Shown here: positions 1 through 10,948 of the stretch, piece by piece
How positions within the stretch are numbered: position 1 is the first letter of the stretch
How the letters are laid out: each line of letters starts with the position of its first letter
Assembly (NCBI GenBank): GCA_951230915.1
Contig: OX579638.1
Location: 16,510,696 to 16,574,695 of the forward strand
Source: Antitrichia curtipendula
Taxonomy: Eukaryota; Streptophyta; Bryopsida; Hypnales; Leucodontaceae
Length of the DNA: 64,000 nt
Direction of reading: 5' to 3'
The notes under the pieces: generated by a model
The model's input: only the letters and a program-made list of their open reading frames with translations
Told to the model about the DNA's origin: nothing
The model's database searches: none
Translations under genes and position numbers: made by a program

Positions 1-1500
1 ATGTGAAATATGACTTCTATTAGTCATATTTTTGATTGATGTAGTAGTTCATATGGATGTTATTAATAATTTTATGACTAATTGTAGTCATATTTTTGGA
101 AGCACAAAGTCATATTTTGATGTGCATAACTATGAGCATTATGACTAAAGCTAGTTATATTTTGGTCAATATATATAATGAAATGTAACTCAAACACATG
201 ACATTCCGAATGATTGAAAATCCTATTTTTAAAATTTGTATGTGGTCTATGATTGGAATGACCGAGGTCCAAAGTAGCTTCAGTTACAAACTACAATCAC
301 ATTTTCTATGCATTTTAAATAGACATGATACATTGAAAGTATACATCAAAATGATTTAACAATTGAATAAAAGACTTTATGTAGTTAAAAATGAATACAT
401 ATGATTGTAGAGATATACTAGAGATAATCATATTGGAGAGAGAGAATGCAAGAAGGAAAGCAACTCTCTTCATTGACATTTATTAGTCACCAATACAAAA
501 CATATATATCACAATGAATCATTCACAAAATCCAATAAGGCCTATATTCCTTACAATAATGTGAAGATGGCTCTATTAGATTGCAAGTAGCCTCCAATGA
601 CTTTGTTTCAACTTTTGGTGCCTACATAAACAATTAAAGAAATGGGAGGTTAATTTTTAGTGAATGAACAACAAAGCTCAACCTTCAAAGGCTTACAACA
701 ACACAAAATATGTAGCTCAAGTTTAGGGTAGGAAAAAATAAGAATGGTGATGGAGAAAAGAAAAAGAAAGAATAGACAAGCACTAAGAGATAATAACAAG
801 CAAGAGTTAAGATGCAACAAAAAAAAACAAGAAGAAACAAAAAACAAGAACTAAGAAGAAGAAAGAGTTAAAATGCTAGAGAAAGAAAGAATTTAGATGC
901 AACAACAAGAAACAAGAAGCATGATTAGAACTAAGAAGCAACAAGAAAGAAGAGTTAAGATGCAACAAAAGACAACAATTAAGAAGTAAAAAAAAAAGCA
1001 ATAACAAGTGTGAGCTACGAGACAATAAAAGGCAATGAAGAAGGGCCAAAAAAAATGGCAGTTAGGGTTTCAAGACCCTAAAAAGTGTCGGCTAGGGTTT
1101 CAAAACCCTAAAAAAGTGGTGACTAGGTTTCAAAATCCTAAAAAATAGGTGAGTAGGATTTCAAAATCCTAAACAATGGCTTGTCCAATTTTTTTTTTTG
1201 AGTTGCCCGTATTTTTCTTGGGTTGCCCAAAACAAAAAAATGTCACTACCATAGAAATATGACTAACAATATGACTTAACGTTCCCCAAACATGTTCCCT
1301 ACGTTCCCTATGAAGTACTTTGGTGTTCCTAATGGTCGTATAGTGTATACTTGTGAAGTAGAAGGTTCAAAAATGATTGACAGTCATATTTTGCAGTCAT
1401 ATTTTTCCTCAAGGTGTTGGCCTTCAAGAATATGATTGCAACTAGTCGTCAGTCATCTTCAGTCATATTTTTGCAGTCATAAAATATCCGTTTTTTTGTA
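1..1500. other. AT-rich desert with AGTCATA motifs
   Basis: No gene is visible. The stretch is dotted with the short motif AGTCATA and its complement TATGACT, dense at 1-170 and again at 1260-1490. This looks like the subterminal repeats of a decayed DNA transposon. Between about 720 and 1010 one strand is almost pure purine, with iterated AAGAAGCAACAAGA-like words. Open frames here are short and compositionally biased. Confidence 0.6.
1060..1180. repeat. Four-copy 30-base tandem repeat, each unit a small palindrome
   Basis: Four consecutive units with a period of about 30 bases start near 1063, 1093, 1124 and 1154. Each contains a self-complementary core, TAGGGTTTCAAAACCCTA in the best copy, that decays stepwise to TAGGATTTCAAAATCCTA in the last. 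Because both arms change together in the fourth copy, the units look like compensated hairpins, but four copies are too few to prove selection. Confidence 0.75.
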
Positions 1501-1960
1501 GTATTCTCCAACAATATTGTCATCCATATGAGCCCAAAAGGTTAAATCCTGACTCATTAGAAAATATTAAAAAACTCTAATCTTCCCAAGTGAAAGGATT
1601 GCAGTTTTTTGTCCACTGAAAACGACAGGCTTGATGCTTTTTTGTTAGAAGTGGCTTCTTGACCTCCACACGTGCTTGCAAGCCTTGCCTCTCAAGACTC
1701 CTTTTAATCGTATCATCACTCAATTGCATGCCCTCAGACCTTAATTCTCTTCCTATTGTTGCAATGATATTAGTACTTTGATCATTTAACCTCCTTTCAA
1801 TGTCACAATCGTCATGCTCATCAACAATTCGAGGTTTACTACATGAAGCTTTGTCTCTCAAACTCCCTCTCTCACCAAATCTTCATACTATGTCACTACA
1901 AATGCTTTGAGGAATGCCCCAAAATGTTGAAATTTCACCATAAGAGTTGCCTCACGTATG
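1501..1960 (-). pseudogene. Tc1/mariner-type transposase relic
   Basis: Read on the minus strand, this is a broken Tc1-like transposase. The first part (about 1960-1860) matches the second half of the paired helix-turn-helix region, with words like SYGEIS and RFGERGSLR separated by stops. The open middle part (1861-1577, 94 codons) carries TIKRSLERQGLQARV and KKPLLTKKHQACRFQW, the classic linker ahead of the DDE domain. After a stop, SNESGFNLLGSYG followed by QYCWR corresponds to the first catalytic block, usually SDES in the family; here the aspartate is asparagine. Several stops and the lost catalytic residue make it inactive. Family assignment is by recall of Tc1 motifs. Confidence 0.8.
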
Positions 1961-3280
1961 CATCTCAAAAAATGCCTTCTTCTCGGTTTCATAGTTCCTA
2001 GGAGCTATAGTGAGTCACTTAGAACCTCTCTAAAACGCTGAAATTTTTTATAGCACAAGGAAGCTTCAAAACAACATTTGCATTGAGAAAATAGTGGTGT
2101 GTGCAACTTGTGTGCATATTAAATTGTACATACCAATTCAAGATATTTCATAATATAGATCTTCCAAGTAGCTAATTTGAGGGAAATGATGTTAATTACA
2201 TGCCATGTGTTTTTTTTATAAATACAGTCAAATAAATCTTTGACAGCTTCACCTTTCAACCATTGCTTGTATTATTTCAGGAATACACCCTGCTATCTGA
2301 ATACTTCTATTGACCAATGTATATACAAGATACAATAGGAGGTTCAAGGTAGTTGACAACAATTGACCATACTAGCATTTGTAAATCACACAGTTGATAT
2401 GAGACATTAAAACATGCAATAAAATTCTAATATAATAAATGGTTATTGAAATGATTGTAAATTGAAATAAATCATTTTGTTTTTATCTAATTTAAATATT
2501 TATTCATTTATTATTCATTTATCTATTACAAAAATTGAACTCCATTTTTTTCCAAACCAAGTTCAAAGAGTATTGCATTGTGACTATGCTAAATTCTTTT
2601 TAAGGTAAAAATTATAAGATAGTTCTAGTTTAGAAAAAACTTACAATCCAAAAACATGTATTAAATTCTTCAATTTACTAATGGTCCATATTTTAAGGTA
2701 GGGATGCATTTAGACCAATATGCCATTCCAACTTGAAGAATTCAAAACTAAATCTACATCTCAAAAATATAAATAATATTGACTTCTGTTTGTCTTTAAT
2801 TTCTAAAAGACCCAGGCCTTTTTTATATCAAAAAACACTCAAAATTGACTTTTCTATTTACAAAGTGCAAAATTGTAGGAAATTTGTTTCTTTTTTGCAT
2901 ATCTAACTCAAGATTTAACTAAAGGCTCTTGTACTATACTAGTATCAATGATTTTAAGTTGCTTACTAGTACTATACTAGTATGATTTTAAGTTATTTTG
3001 ACTTTTTATGCTTAGGGTGACATACGTTTTACTCCACAACATTGATTGAAATAAAAATTATACTCCCCAAAAGCTAATGTCTTTTTCAATCTTTAAAAAG
3101 GTTTCAAAAAATTATCTTTAAAATTGAGATGATATGAAAATTTCCAAACTTTGTAGTGTTTCCTGAGGGGACACTTGGTCCTTTATAAATTAAGGAAAGT
3201 TTACTCAAAGTGCTTGGAGGTGTGCAAGTCATCCAAAAAATTAATTCAAATCTTAAAGGGATGCTTAGAACACTTCCTAC
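1961..3280. other. AT-rich intergenic stretch
   Basis: No gene is supported. A short direct repeat built on ACTATACTAGTAT followed by GATTTTAAGTT occurs twice near 2933-2995. The rest is unstructured AT-rich sequence. Confidence 0.5.
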
Positions 3281-3289
3281 ATCACCCTT

Positions 3290-4110
3290 GAACAACGAAA
3301 CTACATTTTTTGGCAACATAACAATTTGGAGCAACTCACTACAAATGGAATTCTTATTTTATTATTCTTTGAAATTTTTATACAACATGTGGACAAGGTT
3401 TTTCTTTAAGGTCCAATAAATTTTCATAAATTTTGGATTAATGTTTAAAAAGTTACTGTATAATATGCAATTTTCAACAATCTTCAAGCAGCCTAGGCAA
3501 CTCAAAAAATAATTTAAAAAATAATTTTTTTAAGAATTAAAAATTTGAAATTGATTTTCCAATATTGATATATAAACGGAAAGTTTTAAATCATTCTATT
3601 TTGATTAATGAGATGAACGTTACGAGGAGTTTTAGTTTGCGGGCAATTATAAATTCTTTATTCTAAATAAACCTTCAAGTCCCTTATTGAACTCAATTTT
3701 AAAATAAAATTAAAAAAAATAAAATTGTAGGATGTAGGTTGTTTATTAAAACATCACAACCATTTAAATTGGTGTTTTTCAATTTCATAACTAAACTCTC
3801 AACAATTTAGTATTTTGAATCATTCTCTACTTAATATTTTTTTCTACTTAATATTTATTTTGTATGTTGTGCAATTCCAACTGATCTTAATTTTTTTAAG
3901 CATGTAGCCAACTTGCCTAAAAGAATGAATTCAAAGAAGCACTACAATTTTGAACATTTTTTATACAAATGTGACCTTGTAAGTGGAGTTGTCCTATTTT
4001 TTGCATGGCCCAAAATAGGATTTTTATCACTTTAAATGCTAATATCCTACAATCTACATTGTAAAAATTTCCAAAAAGAATTCCACATCTTCTTAAATGA
4101 GTGTACTACA
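3290..4110 (+). repeat. Family R repeat copy 1 (ends decayed)
   Basis: This copy shares a chain of words with six other stretches in the window, in the same order. It starts with a TTTTTTGGCAACATA block, continues through CATACAACATGTGG-like and AGTTTTAGTTTGCGGGCAA blocks, and ends with a block about line 4030 resembling the other copies' distal part. Terminal TTAACCCCTAAA ends are not recognisable here, so the limits are approximate. There is no coding capacity. Confidence 0.65.
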
Positions 4111-5930
4111 AGATAATCACCACCCATTTCAGCACATATGGTTGTCTCATTGAATGACAAGAAGTATGTTATTTTCCATAACATGGGACTACTTTAGTAT
4201 TATGAAGCCCTTCTTTTTAGACCTTAGATTGAATACAGTTGAACCATTCAACAATTGATGTTATGTCCAATGTCTCATTATGAGACATAACATTCTTCAC
4301 CACTCTTTTGGTTTGGCATGTTATTTTTCAAAATCGGATTCTACTTTCACAAACCTACTCTATTTTCCAATTAGACACTCTTGTTTTGTTTCAAATTTTC
4401 CACGTGATTATCAAACAAATGATGATTACTGTGCACTCCACATTTGGGCAATCATAGAGTTCAAAAATTGAACATTTATAGAAACTACCTACAAATGTGG
4501 ATGGAACACCCAACTTCTAATAGTCATTACAATGGAACCAAAAGGCACAATACACACACTCTTCTAAAGCATTGTACCAATATTTTAAAACTCCTCAATC
4601 TTCCATTTAAAGAATTTCTAACACCATTGACAACATTGCTATAAAGTATTTCACATATATTGAACTTTTTAAAGAAAATTTCAAAAACAACCAAAATTTA
4701 TCTTTGTGTTTGATCTTTTTTACACCTATGGAGTACTCTTTAAGTCAACCTTACATTATATACGCCACATCCTCTCACTCTTTTTAATACTCACCACACT
4801 TACATGTTTACATGATCAACAATTCCCACCTACACCTGAATACCAAAATATTCCTTCCTCTCATCTCAACTAGTATCCTTTCAGATTTTTTGTCCCAATA
4901 ACTTTTCCATAAAAAGCATGCAATGGATAGAAGATTCATAAATTATTCTTTTAAGCCTACTTGCCTAATCAATGATAGTAATAGATATGTCAAGGAACAA
5001 GTCACTAATTCTTAAATAGGGGACGTATTTAGATTTCTAATTGTTTTAGAACCTCCTACCACAAGGTAAATCAAGGGGTCCCATCGAACAAAGGTTTATA
5101 GTTTAGGAATCACTAATCTTTACTCCTTGAAAGTCATTTATGGGACCTTAAAATAATGAACTCATAATGTACACGAGAATGTACACCAACCAAGGCAAAT
5201 CAATCCATTTTCATTTTCTACTTAATTTTGTCTATAAATCATCCAAATCCTCTCAATTTTTTGACAAATGTCCCAAGGCCTTTTTTGAGGTTCTATGAAT
5301 TTGTTCTAAATTGAACAAAAGACAACTTTATGATAAGTTTTATCAATATTTTTTGAATTGTACATGTACAAATTCAAATTAAACATGTTAGGGATCACAT
5401 AGGAAAAGAAAACACAACAATATCATTTATGGATTGAAAGATTGTAAGTTTGATCATGAGGGTGTTAAAATTGTGAAAGTGATTGGAAGTCTTTCAATTT
5501 TCTTTTTATATGTCAAATCTAAAAAAGTTAGCCACCAAAAAAATATAAGGATAAAGCGCCTAACATGCATAGCTCCAATCAGTTTATGGCTTCTCAAGTT
5601 CTAATTTATAAAAAATTTAAATGAATTTCTAATGTAATTTTTTTCCAATATCTAGTGTATTTGAAGCTCATGTCTAAGAGCCCTCAACACTAGGGAAAGT
5701 CAAGATTGCAATGGACATCCTTGCACAAAATCTTGAATAGAAAAATCCTTTTTAAAATTGGATTTTTGATGCTAAAATTAGAATTCAAGAAAAGTCTTTC
5801 AAAATATAAACTATTAAAAATAGAAATTTGTGTAGGTTTTATTTAATTTCAAAGTATTGTCAATACCAAAATTTGGGCATTTAGAAGTTAATACCAGCAA
5901 TGAGTAATGTATCAATCCTTTAATAGTGAA
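4111..5930. other. AT-rich intergenic stretch without recognisable genes
   Basis: Only short, biased open frames occur. I see no splice-linked coding blocks, RNA gene or clear terminal inverted repeats. Confidence 0.5.
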
Positions 5931-5989
5931 TATATAAGTACCATAGGATACATCCATGGGAGAGTGGTTTTGGGTTTAGGAGTCTATGA

Positions 5990-6164
5990 ATGGTTTTATA
6001 ATTTTAAAATTGAGCACTTCAAAACTTCACAGAAAATATACAATTCTACTTAGATTTGATTCGCAAAAACAAGCATACATCTCAAAAAAATATGTACCCC
6101 TCTTGGCGTTGGACCTTAGATATTTAGATTGCTAGTTTGCATGATAACATGCTTGTCTACCTTA
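5990..6164 (-). repeat. Partial copy of the TAAGGTAG-ended element
   Basis: The stretch ends with GCTTGTCTACCTTA at about 6151-6164. The preceding 150 bases match 24290-24408 in word order, including GGTTTGATT and a CATAC...CTC block. It appears to be one end of the same mobile-element family as 23432-24406. The other end could not be located. Confidence 0.5.
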
Positions 6165-6190
6165 GAATATGGTTGGAGTTTCTATCTTAA

Positions 6191-7115
6191 CCCCTAAAGT
6201 TCCGTGACTATGTTTTCACTGAAAACGTTCAAGAACTGCCGTTTTTAGTACAAGTACCAAATTTTTGAAAAAAACTTTTTTTTGACTCATGTAACCGTAG
6301 GATCTTGTAGTATGCTGACTTGAAAATATGTGGTAAAAATTTCAGAAATTTCCACCACGTGGATTGCAAGATATAAGCATTCAAAATCACTGAAATCGTT
6401 TTTTGACCCCTGCAAAAAACCGGGCAGCTGCACTTCAAAAGCTCACTTTTCTATGAAAAAATGTCCAAAAAGGTGGTGCTTCTTTGGATTCTTTTTCCTA
6501 AACAAGTTGGCTACATGCTTGAAAAATTTCACATCATTTGGAATTGTATAACATATAGGATAAAAATAGTAAGTAGAATGAAATAGAGAATGATTCAAAA
6601 TACTAAATTGTTAAGAATTTAGATATGAAATTGAAAAATGCCAATCCCAATGGTTGAAATGTTGTATTAAACAATCTACATCCTATGATTTTATTTTTTT
6701 CAAAAAATATTGAAAATTGAGTAAGATAAAAGACTTCAAAGTTTATTTTAGAGTAGAGATTCCAAAACTGCCCGCAAACTAAAACTCCTCATAACTTTTG
6801 ACTCATTGGTCAAAATGGAATGATTAAAAGCTTTCCACGTATAGATAGCTCTGGAAAGCCAGTTTCAAATTTTTGTTTTTGAAAAAAGTGATTTTTTCTG
6901 ATCTGCCCTAACTGCCCGGCTGAGAAAAAAAATAACATATTAGGCCATAACTTTTGATTCGTATTTCCAAATGTCATAAAATTTAGTTCAAATGAAAGGT
7001 ACTCCTCGTCCAGAACTTCTATTAAAATTTCAGCCTCAAACTTGTAAATATCTGGCCACATGTACCTGCCCAATTTTTTTATGTTGCCAAATTCTGCAGG
7101 CTGGTCCTTTAGGGG
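6191..7115 (-). mobile_element. Family R copy 2, intact TTAA-flanked non-autonomous element
   Basis: The 925-base stretch starts CCCCTAAA and ends TTTAGGGG, and is flanked on both sides by TTAA (6187-6190 and 7116-7119). Interior blocks match the other copies in reverse orientation relative to 10044-10948. No transposase frame is present. TTAA target duplications and ends beginning CCC are the known signature of piggyBac-type transposons. Assignment to that superfamily is inference from ends alone. Confidence 0.75.
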
Positions 7116-7560
7116 TTAAGGTAGAACTGCCTAATACCACCATCCACCCAATTCCGCCACCTACAAGAGCATTCCAATTGCATCAATGTTCCATCTATTA
7201 CCACAATCTTTACAACCCGTTATCACAATGACAACACACTTGGGAGCGGACATATCAGACCACGCTTTTACAAGGGTTTGTTTATGCTTCAACAAGGGTC
7301 TATTCTCAATTTAATAGTTTAGCTTTCAAAAAGCACAGAAATTCACTTCTTGTCGGAATGGCTTCATTCTTTTTGCAATTGACTTCTCTCAATTTTTTCA
7401 ATCCTTAAAAAAATATGGGAGCTAACTAATTAGCTTCTCCAAAGTACGTAGATAATTAGCAAATCTATGAAGTAATGGGCAGTTTTACCTTACTTCTTCT
7501 TATGGAAAATTCAAAGTTCAAACTTCAACATCCAAGCAACAAAAAATGGTATTCAATCTT
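7116..7560. other. AT-rich spacer
   Basis: This spacer lies between two mobile elements. I see no gene or repeat. Confidence 0.4.
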
Positions 7561-7561
7561 A

Positions 7562-8113
7562 GGGCCCGTTTCCACTGGTAACTAAAACTAGAGGCCCATC
7601 TAGGTTGACCACGGGCAAAGAGGAGAAAAAAATCTGAAATCATGACGTAATATATGGTTTTGAAAGCAAGCTATAAGGTAGAAATACCCAATAGCGTGCT
7701 TGTACCTAATCTTTGTTATTAGATGGACTTTAAACTATCCCTAGACTTCAATTGAATGGTCTTTGACATGTGTCATAAAGTTTTCTCCTCTCTTCACTGT
7801 GATTGGATAAGTGCTGAATTTTTCATAACTCAAATTCAGGTCCACCTACAGGACCTTTCCAGTGGTCTAGGGGACTGCAACTTTGAAAATTCATAGAAAA
7901 TACATGCCAAGTCCAAAAAATCTAATTTTTTTTTTTAAATTCATGATTTTCTCTCACTAACACCACAAAATATTATTTTTTTGAAATGGTGCCTCCAAGT
8001 ATGCTGAATTTCTTATTTTCACGGTTTTGGGTGCTTCCACCTTAGTCTAGGGTCCGGAATGTTTTCAACTTTTGTAGGGCTGCTGGCCTGGCCCCCCCAA
8101 TGGAAACGGGTCC
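7562..8113. mobile_element. PIF/Harbinger-like (Tourist-type) MITE
   Basis: The 552-base element has terminal inverted repeats: the left end reads GGGCCCGTTTCCACTGG, and the complement of the right end reads GGACCCGTTTCCATTGG. Both sides carry the trinucleotide TTA (7559-7561 and 8114-8116). A TTA target duplication with GGG/GGC-starting ends is characteristic of Tourist-type Harbinger MITEs. There is no open frame of note inside. A hAT origin is less likely because no 8-base duplication is seen. Confidence 0.75.
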
Positions 8114-8930
8114 TTAGCTGACAGAATTCAGTAGCGTCAGTGGGCGTCTCTAGGCGTCAGCAAAGCAGATTCAAACGTGGGGCGGGGAACTGCATGAGCG
8201 TCACTGTCGCTCCGCCTTTCTCTGGCGATGGAAGGTGCACAGCCTCCTTCAGTCGCCTCGATCATGGCTTTCAATTCTCCTTCCGAATCTTCTTGTCAGA
8301 ATCAGCGCGCAGGGCATCTCATTTTCATTGCACCTTGCCTTTGTGATTTTGAATCTCTTTTCACTGTTTGAATCTGAGGGACAACTCCTGAATGAGTGGG
8401 GAAGATGCATTCAAGCTTCCGGATTCGAGCACAGATATGATGCCGGTATGGTGCGTTTCAGATTGCATTGATTTGGTTTCAAAGTTGTTGATTTCTGACT
8501 TTGTCAATTGCTTTGATGTGAACGTTGAAGCAGTTCCTAAGTGAACGGACATGTACAAATGGCAGGTTTGGTGTGGCAGATGAATTGAAGTCTTCAGCGA
8601 TAATGGTATGCTGTTGAATTGCGTGCATCCTTTTTCACTTTTTCTTCAATCATGCAACTGAAACCATTGTTCATCACTGTTCGTCACAGTGTCATTGTGC
8701 CGTCTTCCTAAATTTATCTGCGGCCCAAGCGCATTGAATCGAGTCTTCGACTTTGTCAAGAGGTTCAATGATCTTGAGTGTGGCATAGTGAAGTTCTGTT
8801 GAGCATTTCATTAGGGTTTCTGTTGTTAGGGTTTGACCTAAATCAATCTTCATTGGGGGCGAAGGTCCTAGACTAAGGTCGGGGATCCGAAAGGTGTACG
8901 AAAAGCTTTGCACCCTTTCTCATTTTGACT
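8114..8930 (+). other. GC-rich island resembling a gene 5' region
   Basis: The composition shifts sharply from AT-rich to CpG-containing sequence, as at the 5' ends of the real genes in this window. It contains the candidate exon pair at 8392-8605. No continuation into a full gene can be followed downstream, so it may be a truncated or relocated gene start. Confidence 0.45.
8392..8605 (+). pseudogene. Candidate orphan gene start, two short exons
   Basis: An ATG at 8392 opens 18 codons (MSGEDAFKLPDSSTDMMP) to a GTATGG donor at 8446. After an acceptor CAG at 8531-8533, 24 further codons in the same phase (8534-8605) include FLSERTCTNGRFGVADE and end at a GTATGC donor. Both pieces are phase 0 and look compositionally coding. 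I could not find a convincing third exon, and I do not recognise the protein. It could be the broken first exons of a gene whose remainder was lost or displaced, a real gene with distant exons, or chance. Confidence 0.35.
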
Positions 8931-9890
8931 TGACTTGTGGAGCATTTTCTTGGGGAAGTGGTGTTGATGGATGCAACGCACGAGAGTATTGCATGATGTA
9001 TTAATCCCTAAAGCATCAAGTGTTTGCTAAACAAACACATAAAGGTCCATACAAAGTGAATTTTGAGTGGGAGCTCTCAAAGTCTTCTCTCAAAGTTTGA
9101 CCGGGAGCTCAAAGCAAAAGATATGTTGTCCGAAATAAATTGGGCAATTTGGACATCTAATGCTAACCCCTCATTTACTTTTAAATTTTGGCATGTATGT
9201 AACCAACATGGTATGGAAAGAAATGGTAATAAACACACTATGTTATCTCACTCAAAGAAGAGTCTAATTTTCTTATCCATATATGGTAATTTAAGAAAAA
9301 AAACATTCTCTTCAAACTTCACACTTGATAATCTTGCAATCTATGTAGTGAAATTTTATCCACATCTTCTAAATGTGTCCTAAGAAATCATCAAAGAGGC
9401 CTTGTATGTTGCCAGTTACCTTGGCTTCTTTGCATCACAAGGTGATTTAGAGTTAGGTAGCCCCCTTATTTGCTTTTGAAGTTTTGCATGCTTGTACTAA
9501 AAAGGATGCAATATTCAATGGTATAGAGCCTCAAAATTTTGTGTAGTCTATTCACCATATCTTGCAAGAATGAAATGAAGTCAACATAATCTCCACATAG
9601 TCAAATGGACTCAAATTTTTCCTACACATTTCTAAAATAGTCAACTAAACTATTGTACTATGGGCATTTTAAAAAGTAAGTTTCTTTTTCAATTGTGATC
9701 AATGCAATAATTGCTACACATTATTGCAACACAACTTTGCAAAGTAGTCATATGGAAAATATCATTAAAATAGTGCCATTATGCAAACTTTGACTACATG
9801 ATTTGACATCTATACCTATCCTAAATGATACTTTTATTGTTTAGACTGCATGGTCTGAAATCTATACGTGTAATAGATGGTACTTTTGCA
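8931..9890. other. Intergenic stretch
   Basis: A 106-codon frame at 9063-9383 has no ATG at its start and no recognisable motif. Nothing else stands out. Confidence 0.4.
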
Positions 9891-9896
9891 GTTTAA

Positions 9897-9948
9897 CCCC
9901 TAAATGTTTTTGACTATGTTTTCACCAAAAACGCTGGTCCTTTAGGGG
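9897..9948 (-). mobile_element. 52-base internally deleted family R derivative
   Basis: CCCCTAAA begins and TTTAGGGG ends a 52-base insert flanked by TTAA on both sides (9893-9896 and 9949-9952). Its first 35 or so bases match the left end of the element at 6191, including GACTATGTTTTCAC, and its last 17 match the right end, GGTCCTTTAGGGG. It is therefore a drastic internal deletion that kept both termini and both target-site copies. Confidence 0.8.
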
Positions 9949-10043
9949 TTAAACTATGCGGTCTGAAATGACTTATGGAATATCACCATTTTAATGAAAT
10001 TCCCTATTGATGCAAATGTATGTTTTCTAGAGATGTTACTTCA

Positions 10044-10948
10044 CCCCTAATAGACCAACATGCGTTTTGGGGCATTTGGACAAGTACGTATGACTAGAGA
10101 TTTCCATATTTTAGGCTGAAATTTTAATAGTAGGTGGGGATGAAAAATATCTTTCATATGCACTAAATTTCATGCCATTTGAAAAAATGAGTCAAAAGTT
10201 ATGGCCTAATAGGTTATTTTTTTTGTAAATGGGCAATCTAGGCAAATAAATATAATAATTTTTTTAGAAACAAAAATTTGAAATTGATTTTCAAGGGTTA
10301 TATATACGAGGTAAGCTTTGAATCCTTCCACTTTGATCAATGAGTCAAAAGTTATGAGGAATTTTAGTTTGCGGGCAATTATGGATTCTCTGCTCTAAAA
10401 TAAATTGTTTAGTCCTTTATTTTATTCAATTTTCAATATTTTTTGAAAAAAATTAAATCATAGGATGAAAATTGTTTAAAACAACATTTCAACCATTGAA
10501 ATTGGCATTTTTCAATTTGATAACTAAATTGTTAACAATTTTGTATTTTGAATCATTATCTACTAATTTCTACTTACTATTTTTTTCTTGTATATTGTAC
10601 AATTCCAAATGATGTGAAAATTTTCAAGGATGTAGCCAAATTGCCTTGAAGAATGAATCCAAAGAAGCACCACTATTTTGGGCATTTTTTCATACAAATG
10701 TGAGCTTGTGGAGTGCTATTGTCCGATTTTTTGCAAGGCCAAAAAAATGATTTATGTGAATTCGAAGCTCCTATCTTGCGATCCACGTGGTGAAAATTTA
10801 TGAAGTTTTTTCCACATGCTCTCAAGTCAGCATACTATGAGATCCTACGGTTTTATGTGTCTAAGTTTTCATTTTTTTCAAATTTTGGTACTTGTACAAG
10901 AAATGGCAATTTTGGAGCGTTTTGGGTGAAAACATAGTCACAGTTGAG
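10044..10948 (+). mobile_element. Family R copy 3
   Basis: The left end CCCCTAAT follows a decayed target TTCA. The blocks AGGCTGAAATTTTAATAG, AAAAGTTATGGCCTAATA and AGTTTGCGGGCAATTATGG follow in the order seen, reversed, at 6191-7115. The distal part with TTTTGGTACTTGTAC and GAAAACATAGTCAC corresponds to the left end of copy 2. The right terminus has decayed, so the end is approximate. No coding capacity. Confidence 0.7.
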
